Shown: positions 48,613 through 60,712 of the stretch, one piece after another
Numbering within the stretch: position 1 is the first letter of the stretch
Layout of the letters: each line of letters opens with the position of its first letter
Origin: Dipteronia dyeriana
Lineage: Eukaryota; Streptophyta; Magnoliopsida; Sapindales; Sapindaceae
NCBI GenBank assembly: GCA_032871835.1
Contig: CM065301.1
Span: forward strand, 16,819,291 to 16,883,290
Length of the DNA: 64,000 nucleotides
Direction: 5' to 3'
Program-made: the position numbers and the translations under genes
Notes under the pieces: generated by a model
Told to the model about the DNA's origin: nothing
What the model saw: only the letters and a program-made list of their open reading frames with translations
Database searches by the model: none

Positions 48613-50225
48613 CACTAGCAGTCTGCTGCCAGGATATCTCTATCAAACTTTTGTGTTTATGATTGTTTTTTCCATTTTATTATTGTTTTGTTGATTATAA
48701 CTAGTAAACTTAGCATATTATACGAAATGTGTAGATAGCTCATTTTGGTTTTTGTTTAGCATATTTCAGATTTTTTTTGGATTTTTTTAGTTTTTGCTTC
48801 GAATTTTCATTCAGAATAATGTTAGATTTGGTTTGGGGGTGTTGGAATAGAAATTTAGAGAACATGATACATTGTACAAAAAATTTTGTTTTTCTTGCTA
48901 AGTAGAATTTCAGAGCACTAATTCTGCTCGAATGAGATGCTTTTGGGTTGTGCATTTTTCAGGCAGTTGTTGCATGCTTTGTACCACTAAGGTTGTGCTT
49001 ACAAAAGCCGCACCACATGGCTTGCACACATCTTGTTAGGCTCTATAGTGTCTCAGTGAAGAGGGTAGCGCGCTTGAAATGTTTAGGCCATTAGTGGAGA
49101 CTACCCTATAAGTCTATAGAGTCCAGAAATGCGTCACTTGAGCGATAATGTTATTTACCTCTCTATACACTTTTCCGTTAGGCATTTAGGAGGCATCATT
49201 ACGAATCAGGTATATTTGTAATTATTTATGAGTTTGTTGCCATGGTTTCATTTCCGCTTGTTTTGTACCTTTTGAGATAGAGTAGGCTTATGTGTGAAAC
49301 TTGAGACAATGGCCTAAACACATCCCATAACCGTGTGTGCTAAAAATTTCCATGCGAATTTATTTAGCCATGTTACACACTACATCACAATTCCTAAACA
49401 CAAACCCAACCGGCTAAGATCATGACTTGGTTGTTCTAATGAAGGCTTAAATAAAGAAGCTCGACAATTTGTGCAGTTCGGAATGCAGCCAAATGAACCT
49501 TTTTAATATAGATCTTTGATTTCAAAAAAAAAAAAAAATTGATGCCAAAGAATGAAAAAGTTGTGACAGTCAACACCTTTAGAGCCACTTAATTCTCTGG
49601 TGTATAATCAACGCCTAGTAAATTGGGCTAGCAAATAAGGTTACTCATTTTTGTACTTTGAATAGCCAAGCTTGATCACTAGCCTCACTTGTATCTATAC
49701 CATACCAACCTAGCCTAGCTGATCCTTAGGAAGGACTTGTATTTGGAAAAGTTACCATGGTAACATGATATTGTCTGATTCTTGTTTACTTTTTCGCTTC
49801 TCCTAAAATACAAACGTTCAAAGATTTTCATATGTGCATTTCTTAATCTTTTCATGCATAACTCCAATGTTGCACATGTGCTTGTTGAGTGAGCCTAGGA
49901 TTTGTGTGGAAAAACGAGAGTTGAATCCAATAAGGTTTAGAGTCAAGGTGAAATACAGTCATATGACTTTTGTGTTCGATAGTTATGGATCTAGAGTCAC
50001 AATGTAGCCTAGAATTGCAATCCTTCGTGTTGAAGCACCTTGGTCTGCACTCCTCAGTGGTCTTAGCATGCTAGTTTTCTGATTTTTGATTTACCCAAAT
50101 CCACATCTCATTCTTCAGTTGATTCAACAAGAATTAAAGTAAATCTAGATAGAGTTTAGTTCTCTTATAATTTTTTGTCCCAGGTTTTGCTCGAGGATGA
50201 GCAAAAATTCTTGTTTGGGGGTATT
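48613..50225. other. Athila 3' non-coding region and polypurine tract
   Basis: No supported gene lies here. The end TTGTTTGGGGGTATT (50211-50225) directly before the 3' LTR is the polypurine-type priming site for the plus strand. Confidence 0.7.
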
Positions 50226-51846
50226 TGATAAGCTCGTTTTTCATGCTTTACGTACCCATCATTTTGTATAGTTTTGCACTTGTTTTCTTTGCAAACTTCA
50301 TCGTTTGATGTTCTAAGTGCTTAAACAGGTCCTCTATAGCCAGGAGTTATCCTTGTGCGAAACCGAGAGCTTTCGGAGTGAAAAGAAGGTTTTAAGCTCA
50401 GCATAGAATGACAAGTGCGGTACGCATACCGCATAAGAAGAAAATGCATACCGCACTTTGTACCGCGCAGGAGAGCAGAAGAATATGTGTGGTACACGGC
50501 ATCGAAGCGAACCGTATCACAAACCGCGTGAGATGGAAGAGGAAATTATATAAGGCTTCAAGCGCGGTACGCGAACCGCGCCAGAAGGAATCACGAACTG
50601 CATCACGTACCGCGCAAACTTCCAGCAACCATAATAAAACTGATGTGCGGTACGTGGCGTCGAAGTGAACCGCACTTCGTACTGCACATCATGGCAGAGT
50701 GTGAAACCTCTGTTTCGCGAACAGAGGAGTGGGTTTATTATGGGACCCCCTCTCTTATCTCTGATTAAACAGTGAGGGGGGATGTTCCTAGAGGATAAGA
50801 AGGTGTCTATGGGACCCTCCTACACAAGTGGGGGGGGGGGGGGGGGGGGGGGGGCTTGTTGTTGCCTATAAAGGGAAGAAAGAGAGGTGAGAGAAAGGAG
50901 ATCTGAGATTTAACAAACACACCATACCAGCTATGCACTTGGACGATTTTGGGGTTCTCTCTTCATTTCTGGACCGAGTTCTTCATGGTTTGATAAGTTA
51001 GGGCAAGGTTTGGTTGATCCAAGGAAGCTAGGGAAGCTCAAGCTACTAGAGATTGAAGCTACAATCTAGTTTTATCTCTTTAACTCTTCTCTTCTCTTGT
51101 TTCTTTATGTTAATTCATGGTGTGTATTGATGTTAGCTCATCTATGGTTATTTTTGTATAGAATGAGCTAATTATTCATATGTTAGAACAAGATGATGCT
51201 TAACCCTTGATACATATGTGATAGACTCTTTGATTCCTCTAGTTTTGTGCGTGTGGAGCTATATGGATGTTTTGAATGCTTAAGGCTTTTACTTAATTGA
51301 TCATTTTGTAATCGATCTATGGTTGGATGCTAAGTACCGATAGGAGATGTATTTGACAATGCTTAGATAAATATTCACTATGCTTGACTAGAAAGTGCTA
51401 GAACCACTAGGCTAGCATGGGTCTATACATATTGTCCCGATTGCTTGAGAAAGATTCCGGGTATGTATAGATACTATCTCTAATACATCGAGAGAGGTTA
51501 GAGATTTGTTTAAGGAATACAAATCTATAGCATGTACACGCACGAATTAGGAGTCAAAGAAGTCGAAGTGTGTTATTAGGAGGGTTAAATCGGATTCGAG
51601 TTCTAACATGTTTTCCATACATTTCTACAAGTGTTAAGTTAGATAATTTAGCTAGTGTTTGAGTTAGTTTACTTTATTGCAATTCATGACAATTCATGTT
51701 TTTAGATTGTTCAAATAGTTGACAAGCCTTTGAGTTCCTGTAATCAGAACCTTTTTTCCTGTGGGAACGATCTTTACACTGTCACTATACTATCGTTGCG
51801 ACCTAGTGCTATTATGAGAGTCAACAAGTCTAGTTTGACACGATCA
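50226..51846 (+). repeat. Athila 3' LTR
   Basis: It matches the 5' LTR from TGATAAGCTCG to CACGATCA, with scattered substitutions, a poly-G tract of about 24 bases near 50831-50854 and a deletion of about 35 bp near 51418. Confidence 0.95.
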
Positions 51847-51851
51847 CCCCT

Positions 51852-54003
51852 CTTCTGCTGACATGGTTCGAAGCATGGAAAGGGGGTCGGAATGAGAGCT
51901 ACTTGAACAGAGGATCCGGGAAGACATAGGAATATGAGTAGTTATGGAAGCTAAGGGAGTAGACCTATCATGACCACAAGTAGAGGTGGTCAGGGGTACT
52001 GCTGGAGGGGTTAGGTCTGTAACACTCTGTACCTTTGAAATTTCGATGCCCTCTCCAGCCTGGACGACACGCTCCCGGCTTCCAAGGACTTGACCTTCAG
52101 TAACACCATCCTGAGAAAGGGATGCAGGATATGTGCTAGTGGGAGCATCTCTAGCTTGGCTCGTCCCAACATCCCTAGCAAACTTGATTGCCGCACCTAT
52201 AAGAGACATTGACTTAAACACTGGAAGAATGGCTTACTCTTGAGTGACATCAAACATTTCTTCATCAATGAACCGCTCCTCCGAATTGGACTCATCAGAG
52301 TCAGAGTCAGAGTCAGAGTCAGAGTCAGAGTTTAGGAAGACTATCTGGCGTTTAACAGAGAACTGTACGGGAGCCTTTCCAGAGCGTTGTGTAGGCAGAT
52401 CAGAAGTAACTCGGTAGGAAAGACAGTCAGCTTAAACCTGAAAAGGCTCAGAATAAGAGGAATACGTTACTGGTTACAATCCGATCATATCACCAGCCCT
52501 TGCCAGAGCCGGCTCAACTGTATTGGTCGTGACAGGTAGAAAGGAAGCAGATAACGTAGACACTCGATCACCCCTTTTCTTCGATCGTTGCTCCCGATAA
52601 AATGAAATCAGTCAAGGTCTCCTGATCATCCACATCTTCCTCATCTAGGATGATAGGGTCAACCTCTGACTGGAAGATCACCGGATCATTAATAGATTAA
52701 GCCTCCATTGTTTTGCAAATGGCCTCTTGAGCAGAGGATCCCTCTACAGTTTTGGCCACTTTGCCACCAGGAACCTTTACACCAGATTCCTCTCTACTGG
52801 ACCTCCCTCTGCTGGGCTTATCTTCGTTAGACCTTTCCCTACTAGATTTATCTTGGTCAGATCCCTCTCGGGTAGACCGTTCCCGGGCAGACATATCTCT
52901 AGGCGACCTGATTCTATTATTTCTATGAGGATGAGCTTTATGAACTCTACTTTTAGCTTGCCCAGCAGGAGCCGTTAAAGCGTCGTGATCAGCCTCATAT
53001 ATATGTTTCACCAAGTCATACTCTGGGGGGGAGAAATTCCCTGATTCACCTGATCAATAGTCGTTTTCTTGCTAACCCGATTACGATTCTTAGCTTTCTC
53101 AGCCTGCTCACTAGTAACAACATCCATCTCATACACTGAAAAGAAATCCCAGCAAAAAACAATAAGAATAAATACATACTACAAAAGATAAGCGATACCG
53201 GGATCAGGACTTACAATGTTTACGTCGAGCAGAGATAGCCGAAAAAAGCTTCAATTCGATCAGCTCTTTTTTCGTATACAGATTACGGTGATCCCTGACC
53301 TCTCAGGAATTCTGAGCCTCCTTGACAACTGTGTTAGCCAAGTCCCGAGTCATCACATGCGCAATCTTACTCTTTATTTCAGGGCGACCAAATTTTCTCA
53401 GGACACTGCACATGATTAGTCGTTGGTTAGAATCAACCACCACGACCTCATCCCAATCACCACTGACGAAGAACCAACTATTCTTCTTGTATTTGTTCGA
53501 GGAAGGACAACCCTAGACAAAGCCCTTGTAGTTCTTGTGAGTAGGAGGGGCATGTTTATCGTAGAAACCATGAGGAATCCAGCTACTTGAGGAGGTCGAC
53601 TGCAAATAAAAGGTGCCTACAACATCTAATCAGCTAAGGGTATAAAAGTTACGTATCTCTTTGGGGGTCAGGGGGTACTTGACCCTGATCTTCTTCCACA
53701 TGTGCCACAAGCTGCTCAACACCTGATACGAGTTAAGGGTCAGTTGAGCATGAGCGATGCTCGTGTCTGCTAGAAATCGAGCAATGAATGGTTGAATGGG
53801 GATGGTGACTCAGGGGACAACATGGCCCCATTTATAGCAACTGCACCAGGAGAAGGGTTCCATACAGCACGCTCACCGCTGCGAATCAGTTGCATCGAAC
53901 GTGAGAGGTCAAATCGACCCTTGAATTTCTTCAGTTTATCATCAGTCACCACATTTATCTCGTAATCAAAGGTACACGGGTGATCTACAGTGAACTTTAG
54001 CAT
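51852..54003 (-). pseudogene. Tat antisense ORF, N-terminal half
   Basis: The minus strand gives FDYEINVVTDDKLKKFKGRF, SYQVLSSLWHMWKKI, then FVxGCPSSNKYKKNSWFFVS-GDWDE. This last pattern (PSSNKxWK-x-FFFVSG) is widespread in plant Tat antisense ORFs. Farther on are an Arg/Ser/Asp-rich stretch (52750-52900) and a DS repeat encoded by an AGAGTC array (52295-52330). Stops and frameshifts are present. The protein is interrupted by the Athila element and continues at 39446. Function is unknown. Confidence 0.75.
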
Positions 54004-54787
54004 GTGTGATTGTCATTCTCTCAAGACTTTCTTCTTTTTTAGTCTTAGCGAGATTAATTTCAAATCGCTCGCAAGAAGGGTAGTTTCCCTAGGCAAAGCT
54101 TTGGTGGCTTATCTCGAACTGGTTGTCCTTAACATATCTGAGCAAACTCTAACAAAATTAGCAGATGAAGGAACAAACTTAAGACGAGCAACAGAGTAAT
54201 CAACACTTAAAGTAATAGGTTAAAATGAAAGAGTGTACGCGTGAAAGTGACCCCAAAGTATAGATTCAAGCCTAGTTATATTTTCTTTATAGCATATCAT
54301 AATGGCATGCATAAGAAGTTCAAAATATCGATAACGAAGAGTAAGGTCCATACCTAAGAGATTGGTGAGAGTGGCAGAACACGAACCATTGACGAAAAGA
54401 AATTTAATAAAGGAAAAGCTCGAGATTTTGAGAAGAAAATATTAGGGTTTTTTATGGAAGAAGTTGTGAATTCGTGAGAGGGGAGAATTTTATTTAAAAT
54501 TATATATAGGAGTGGGTGACATCATTAGAGCACGCAAACATCACCATGCGTAATATACGAGAGTGGGAGTAGGTGTACTTAAACCCAAAATCACACGTCG
54601 TTCGAAATTCAAAAAATGGTCAAATGATTGCATCAACCGAAACGGATGTGATTGAGATTAACACTTAGTTGTTAAACATTTAATGTTTAATGAGCTATAG
54701 GACAAGAAAAAAGAACAAATGAAACACACATCGTTGAGTAGGTTCCATTTGGAACGAGATACCTAGTCTTGTGTGTTTAAGGGGTAT
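54004..54787 (-). promoter_or_regulatory. Promoter-like leader of the Tat antisense ORF
   Basis: On the minus strand CTATATATAATTTT (54496-54509) is followed by a plant-like leader with AAAAACCCTAATATTTTC and TCTCGAGC. A possible splice donor TCTTAG|GTATGG (near 54355) precedes the ORF. The polypurine tract of the plus-strand element (AAGGGGTA, about 54779-54786) also lies here. Promoter activity is inferred only. Confidence 0.4.
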
Positions 54788-55454
54788 TGTTATTGGCATA
54801 ATTTGGATAATATTACACATTAGCAAAATATAAGTGTCGAGGGTGTCACGTCACCAAAAGTTAACCAGATCGAACCAACCCAAGTTGACCAAAGAAAAAT
54901 CATCAAACCCCCGACCAAGATAACGCAAATAATCGGATAAGAATACCTGATTGGGATTGTCAAGCCGGTCGGGGGAAAGGTTGTGATCAGGTAAAACTGT
55001 TGATCGGAGAAAGTAAATTTGGTCGGGTATGACAGGTGATCGGATGCATGACACGTGGGTAGCACTCAAATTTCATAGAGTTATGATTCTAATACGTAGT
55101 GAAAGAATTTGACTTTAGCAAGACATCTCGAAGTACATCCAGGTAAGGAAACAAGGTTCTTAATAGATATCAAAGTGAAAATCGGGAAGAGATCTAACGC
55201 AATTAAAATACAAGAAGCGCAAAACAAGAAAGAAAACAATATGATTCCAACAAAATAGAATTTGGTTACATTATGGGAACTTACCTTACTTGTACACCAA
55301 GATTTAGGGTTTTATGCATGTACAACTAGGCCTAATAACACCCATAGAGAGATGAAGACCAATTAAGCTTATGAGAGTGCAAGAGAGATTGTGTGTAATT
55401 ATTCTCGACATAATGAATTCTTCTCGCCGTTGCCGAAAACCGTGGATGTTTACC
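54788..55454 (+). repeat. Tat 3' LTR, left part
   Basis: It aligns with 30715-31770 minus the MITE. It stops at GATGTTTACC, where the copia element is inserted. The rest should lie right of the window. Confidence 0.9.
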
Positions 55455-57949
55455 TGTTAGGATTATGCTCGATAGCAAGAGTATAATATTGTAATTAACA
55501 ATCTTTTCATATGAATAAAGTGATTTCTAGTTTAACAAATCTTATAGCATTTATAGTTTAATTATTATAATTGTCAAAATTAAATAATCATAAGGTCAAA
55601 AGACTATGAGAAAAGAAGAATTGTTCATACATCTAGATATGTATGAGGTAGACACAATTCTTTAGTTAGTCTTGAATAATATTCACAACTTAAGATAGAA
55701 GGTTGGGCGTCTTTATCTTGTCAAAGTTGTAGATTCTTTTGCTAGCATTTGAGTGGGATCAAATGTGTTATGATGAGTCTAAAATCATTAAAGTGTGGTG
55801 TCTTCGGGCAAAAGAATCTATTGCACTGGGTGCATTGAATAGGATCAAAATGAAATACTTTATCTAGAACCGTCAATGGATAAAAGTTTTCATTTGAAGA
55901 CAATCGGAGAGTCTATCTTAATCCTGAGATAAATGATGCACTAATGGTTGCAAGTGTTATCATTTGAGCTATCAATGAGTACGATTATATAGCATAGTCT
56001 ATCTTCGATAATTTGGTGGTATTCATTTGTTAATCGATAAAGGACTTCATTTATAGATATGGACATCGTGGCTCCATTTATTGAATAAGAGTAGAATACC
56101 ATCATATGGATGTTTTGAGGTATTGGATATTAAATCTTAACGTTAAGTTTTAAATAGTGTTTATTGAAACATGGCTTCTGGACAAGTCAAAACATCCAAG
56201 TTCAAAATGTGGTCATATGAGTAAATATGGTAACTTGGAGAGCTATAGGCGGTCTATGAGCTCTTGGTGATTACTGGTATTCTTCACGAGGATACACTTT
56301 CTCCAATAAGGTTGTCTAGGGTAAGAATGGGTAACATCAACTTATTCTAACTTTATTTAAGAGTTCAATTTTAGTTCTTCAGTGGAATGAACTAAAATTA
56401 AAAAGAACGGACCTAAGTGAATCATTTGTTGATTGTGATTGGGTTATGTCTATTGGAGCTTAAATTTAGATAGCTCGTCAAGATCCTCAATCCACACGAA
56501 CTTGCATGGATCACTTGATATATTCAACTGGACCAATTTAGGGGTCCGTCTAGAATTGTATTAAGGCATGTGAACTTGTTTCTTTTTATAAGAATAGGTC
56601 TAGTTCACATGTGGACTTTTTATTAAGATCCAATGGATTTAATAAATTAAGAAAAATAATATATGACCTTTTATTTTAGGTATGGGCGGCAAAGGCTATG
56701 GTGAATAGCTTATATATATTATTTTTATTTTATTATTTTATTAAATGGAAATTAATTAATTTGTTGATTAATTAATTATTTAATTAAAAGTCAAAATCTT
56801 TTATCTAATAGGAGATGGTCTCCTAAAACTATACTATTGTTGGTAGTATAGTTATTGTTAAAGACTATATTTGATAAATAGATAAATAAAAGAAATTATT
56901 TATCTAATCAAATTAGGAAGTCTTTAATATGGTTACAAACACATTATTGAGTTGGATTAGGAGTCTTGGTGTAGGAAAGAATTCTTTTTGGAAAATGATT
57001 CTTTTTGAAAAATGATTCTTGGTCACCAAGTAAAACTACTTAGTGGTAGAATTCTTATTTGAAAATGATTCATAACCACCAAGTTAATCTACCTAAGGAT
57101 AGGATTCTTGTCCATCAAGTAATCCTTCTTAGGAAAGATTGAAATCTCCTAATCTATAACAAAGACATGAAATTCGGTTATCACGTATGCAATATGGGAT
57201 ATGATAGGTTTCTTTTAGATAAGGATTATAACTACCAAATAAATCCATCTAAGGAAAGGATTCTTGCCAACCAAGTGAATCCTTCTTAGGAAATGATTTA
57301 TGATCCTATATATATGTGTAAGAGAATTTCTATCAAGACTAAGAGATTTTTGAAGGTGAATTCGGCCAAGTTCTATATTTCTTAGTGAAGAATACGGCCA
57401 CCATAGGAATTTTGAGGGAGAAAAATCTGATTTTACTCTAGACAAAATTCAATCATCTCTAAGCAATAGTGTGTGAATTCAGCCAAGTAGAGAAAAAAAG
57501 GGGAACGTTTTTGTATTCGATAGTATACTAATATCCTTTACATCAAAAGGGTTTTGTGTACGACATCGAATCAAGGTTCACGCGAGTTTCAATCAAATTG
57601 ATTGATAATTGACAAGTGACCGGACGTTCTTGGATTTTTCTCTTGGAGGATATTTATAACTAACAAAGAAAAGATTTTTGCTTTGTCTCAAACCTCAGGA
57701 ATACAATTTAAAGAAAGGGAGCCAACACTCCTAGGTGATTCACGTTCGTGATTGGATTGAAAGATCTTGCGGAATCAATTCAGCGCTTGTTCAATCGTCA
57801 CGCGAAAAATGTACGATACTTTTATATACATCAATTAATCTAGGGTTAAGGTTCTCGTTGCATAAAGGGATTTTTTATTTATTTATACGCAAACCCTAAT
57901 TTCATTTTTATCACGCTTCCGTTGCGTATTGAATCTATTTTTCCCTACA
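55455..57949 (+). repeat. Copia 5' LTR
   Basis: It begins TGTTAGGA and ends CCCTACA just before the primer site. At 2495 bp it is long for a copia element. It carries repeated blocks with CCAAGTAAATC/CACCAAGT and TTCTTAGGAAA between 56990 and 57300. Confidence 0.9.
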
Positions 57950-57951
57950 AT

Positions 57952-57964
57952 TGGTATTAGAGCC
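57952..57964 (+). other. Copia primer-binding site
   Basis: TGGTATTAGAGCC lies two bases after the LTR and matches the initiator tRNA-Met complement (TGGTATCAGAGCC) with one difference. Confidence 0.88.
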
Positions 57965-59293
57965 AGGTTGTACCCTTGATTAATTGATGTATGTACGTGA
58001 ATCTTTTTCTTTTTATTGTATATATGCATGTTTTAGAAATAGATGACACTCTAGGTATTCACATATATATTTACATTGAAATGTATGGATATATATATAT
58101 ATGTTTTATATGTGGTTTGTTGTTGCTCAATTTTGGTCCTAGAATTTCAATGTAATTTTGTTTTGGGATTGTAACAAGAAGGGTGGTCTATTATCGCCAT
58201 AATTTCCTTCTTGGTAGTTGTTAAGTTTTTTTTTTATTTTGTTGTTGTAATAAAAAAAACTGTAGTATTTTGTTATGTAAATTCTTCTGTAATATATTCA
58301 AGTTTCGAAGATTCAAAATTTTGAAGAATTAGGAGTAACCGGAACAAGTTTGGGACCGTACGAGCCGTAACAACGAACGTGCGTGCGAAGAGCGTGCAAC
58401 CACGTTTGTTGTGGCATGGGCTGTGCACGGCAGCCCCTTTGGTAGCCATGGGCTGCCCATGGCAGCCCTTTATGGGTTTGTGGCATGCGCACTCCCATGG
58501 GAGGTAGCCGAGGGAGTCCGAACGACGAAGGTCGCGTGAAGACTTGTTCGCCAAGAAAGAAGTTCTTGTATTCCAAGATATATGTAATTTACTTGTTCTT
58601 CTAGGATGGACCAAAATTGTAGCTATTTATATTTTTGTAAATATTGCAATGTTTGTCATTGTTTGATAACATGTCATATAGAATAGGAGTGCCACTCATA
58701 TATCTCTTTTGGTATGAACATGCATTGAATGGTTTAAGTATCTAAATTGGCATATAGATAACTTGGTAAATCATTCTTTGGAATTCGATCACACGCTTTA
58801 AACAATTGAGTGGGAGAAGGTGTTTTGGAACACCTACGACCTCCAAGTTTAGTTGAGCTTTATGTTTCGTGAATAACCTCCCAAGAGGTATTCATGAATG
58901 GAATTCAGCAAGATACTTCCTTACAAGGATAGACTAGACAATTAGCCCAAACGATATCTACTCCCAAATGAGGGATATTCGTGAGGGATTCTATTGAAGG
59001 TAGATAACTTGGTAACACACTCAATGTGAATTTATTAATATCCTTTTAAGAGTTCTTGTTAATAAAATCACAAGGCTAAAATTGAAAACGTTGGTTGTTA
59101 TGTTAACAATTAGGTGGGACCTAGTCTAACTAGTAAATATTACGAACTCCCAAAGGAGGCGTGACATTTATGGGTGTTGGATCACCGTTGAATTTTTGTG
59201 ATTGAATTATTTTATTTAATTCAAGATAAATATTCAAAAGTGCTTAATCATGATTATTTACTCATATATAATTTTTGTTATTGTTCAGAAATC
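57965..59293. other. Copia leader region
   Basis: This is 1.3 kb of non-coding leader between the primer site and gag. A small inverted repeat built of GGGCTGCC / GGCAGCCC lies at 58425-58470. The frames seen here on the minus strand are not supported. Confidence 0.6.
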
Positions 59294-60094
59294 ATGATCC
59301 CTTCCCTAATCAACATCCTTAAAGACAATACTTTAACTGGTGATAATTATGTCACATGGAAAAGGAAAATTGGGCTTCTATTGCAATCCGAAAAGCATAA
59401 GTTCGTTCTGTGCACTCCTAAACCACCTACTCCTACTAATGAATCTACTCAGGAGCAAAGAGATGAGTATCAGCAGTGGGAGTCTTCTGATGAGTTGGGT
59501 AAATGTTACATTATGGCCACCATCTTCGACGTGTTGCAACAGCAACATGGAGGAATGGAGACTGTTGCCGATATAATGATGTCTCTAGAGGAGATGTTTG
59601 CTATGAGGTCTAGGACGACTAAGAGAGAGACAGTGACTGCTTTTATGAATCTTAGGATGAAACCCGGACAAGCTGTGAAAGATCACATGATGAAAGTCAT
59701 AGCACATCTCAACATTGCTGAACTGAATGGTGCTGGGATAGATGGTGAGACCAAAATTGACATGATTGTCAACTCACTGTCGGATTCCTTTGATCAATTC
59801 AAGTTGGACTACACCTTGAATAATAAGGAATACACCTTGCAAGGCCTGATACAAGATGTTCAAAGCCCGGAAAAGATCCTTGTGAAAGATAAGGGTCAAG
59901 AGATTCATACCGTAGGTAAATTTGCTACTGTTAAGACCCGTAAGACGGTCAAGAAACAACAGAAGAAAAAGCAACTAGGACCTACAAAGAATGAGACAAA
60001 GAAAGTAACCAAGATCAAAGGAAAGTGTTTCCTTTGTGGAGAAAAAGGGACATTGGAAAAGAAATTGCCCAAAGTCTCAAGGAAAGGAAGAAGG
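59294..60094 (+). pseudogene. Copia gag
   Basis: MIPSLINILKDNTLTGDNYV, WKRKIGLLLQSEK and the UBN2-type core MRSRTTKRETVTAFMNLRM, VKDHMMKVIAHLN and EYTLQGLIQDVQ are intact. The zinc knuckle CFLCGEKG then frameshifts before HWKRNC. The open frame extends further upstream to 59198, but the family start fits 59294. This is the capsid precursor. Confidence 0.88.
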
Positions 60095-60712
60095 TAATAT
60101 TAATTATCTTGAAACATGTTTTTTGGTGGATTCTATGGATTCTTGGATCATAGACTCCGGAGCTACTAATCATGTTTGTTTTTCCTTACAGGGGTTCAAG
60201 GAAAGGAGAAGGCTATTTAGAACGAATTCAACTTGCGTTTAGGCAATGAAGCTTTAGTGTCTGCTAGTTCAGTGGGAGATATTAGAATTAGTTTAGATTC
60301 TTATAGGCATTTAGATTTAATAGACGTTTACTATGTACCTCAATTCAAGAGGAATTTAATTTCAGTTTCTTGTTTAAATAAATTTGGTTATTCGGTTACT
60401 TTTAATAAAACTTTTATCATTAGTAAGAATGACAAAATTATTTGCAAAGGTATATTGGAAAACGGATTATTCTATTTGCTTGGAAATATCTCTCACTTGT
60501 TAGACACGGAATCAACGGAACCTAATCATAAAAGAGTAAAATTATCAAAAGATGAAACCTACCTATGGCATTTGCGCTTAGGTCATATCAACCTTAATAG
60601 GATTAAAAGATTGGTATGTGACGGACCTCTAAGTGACTTAAAGGTTGATGATCTACCAACTTGTGAATCTTGTTTGGAAGGTAAAATGACCAAAAGGTCG
60701 TTTACGACCTAA
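60095..60712 (+). pseudogene. Copia protease and pre-integrase domain
   Basis: The protease active site is SWIIDSGATNHVC (near 60145), with YVPQFKRNLISVS downstream after a further frame change. The pre-integrase domain reads YLWHLRLGHINLNRIKRL and CESCLEGKMTKR. A TAA follows at 60710. Confidence 0.88.

Larger units (their letters stand above)
39452..51846 (+). mobile_element. Athila-lineage Ty3/gypsy retrotransposon
   Basis: LTRs are at 39452-41098 (1647 bp) and 50226-51846 (1621 bp), both TGATAAGCTCG...CACGATCA. The 5-bp duplication CCCCT (39447-39451 and 51847-51851) is perfect. Inside are gag, RT-RNase H, integrase and a post-pol ORF, the Athila order. The primer site resembles tRNA-Asp. 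LTR identity is roughly 93-95% by eye. Stops and a missing protease make it non-autonomous now. It is inserted in the Tat antisense ORF. Confidence 0.95.
30715..55454 (+). mobile_element. Tat-lineage Ty3/gypsy retrotransposon, heavily nested
   Basis: Matching LTR starts lie at 30715 and 54788 (TGTTATTGG). The interior has the order gag, protease, RT remnant and integrase on the plus strand, then an antisense ORF before the 3' LTR. That antisense ORF marks the Tat group (Retand/Ogre-like). The two LTRs share only roughly 85-90% identity by eye, so this is the oldest retroelement in the nest. It is broken by two hAT MITEs, an Athila element and, in its 3' LTR, a copia element. The end of the 3' LTR lies beyond the window. 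Confidence 0.88.

Noticed and set aside
39641..50690. CRISPR-like array
   Set aside because: Repeats are diverged and palindromic, spacing is irregular, and the context is a plant LTR element.
58273..58614. 113-codon minus-strand frame
   Set aside because: It lies in the copia leader, has no recognisable domain and overlaps an inverted repeat.
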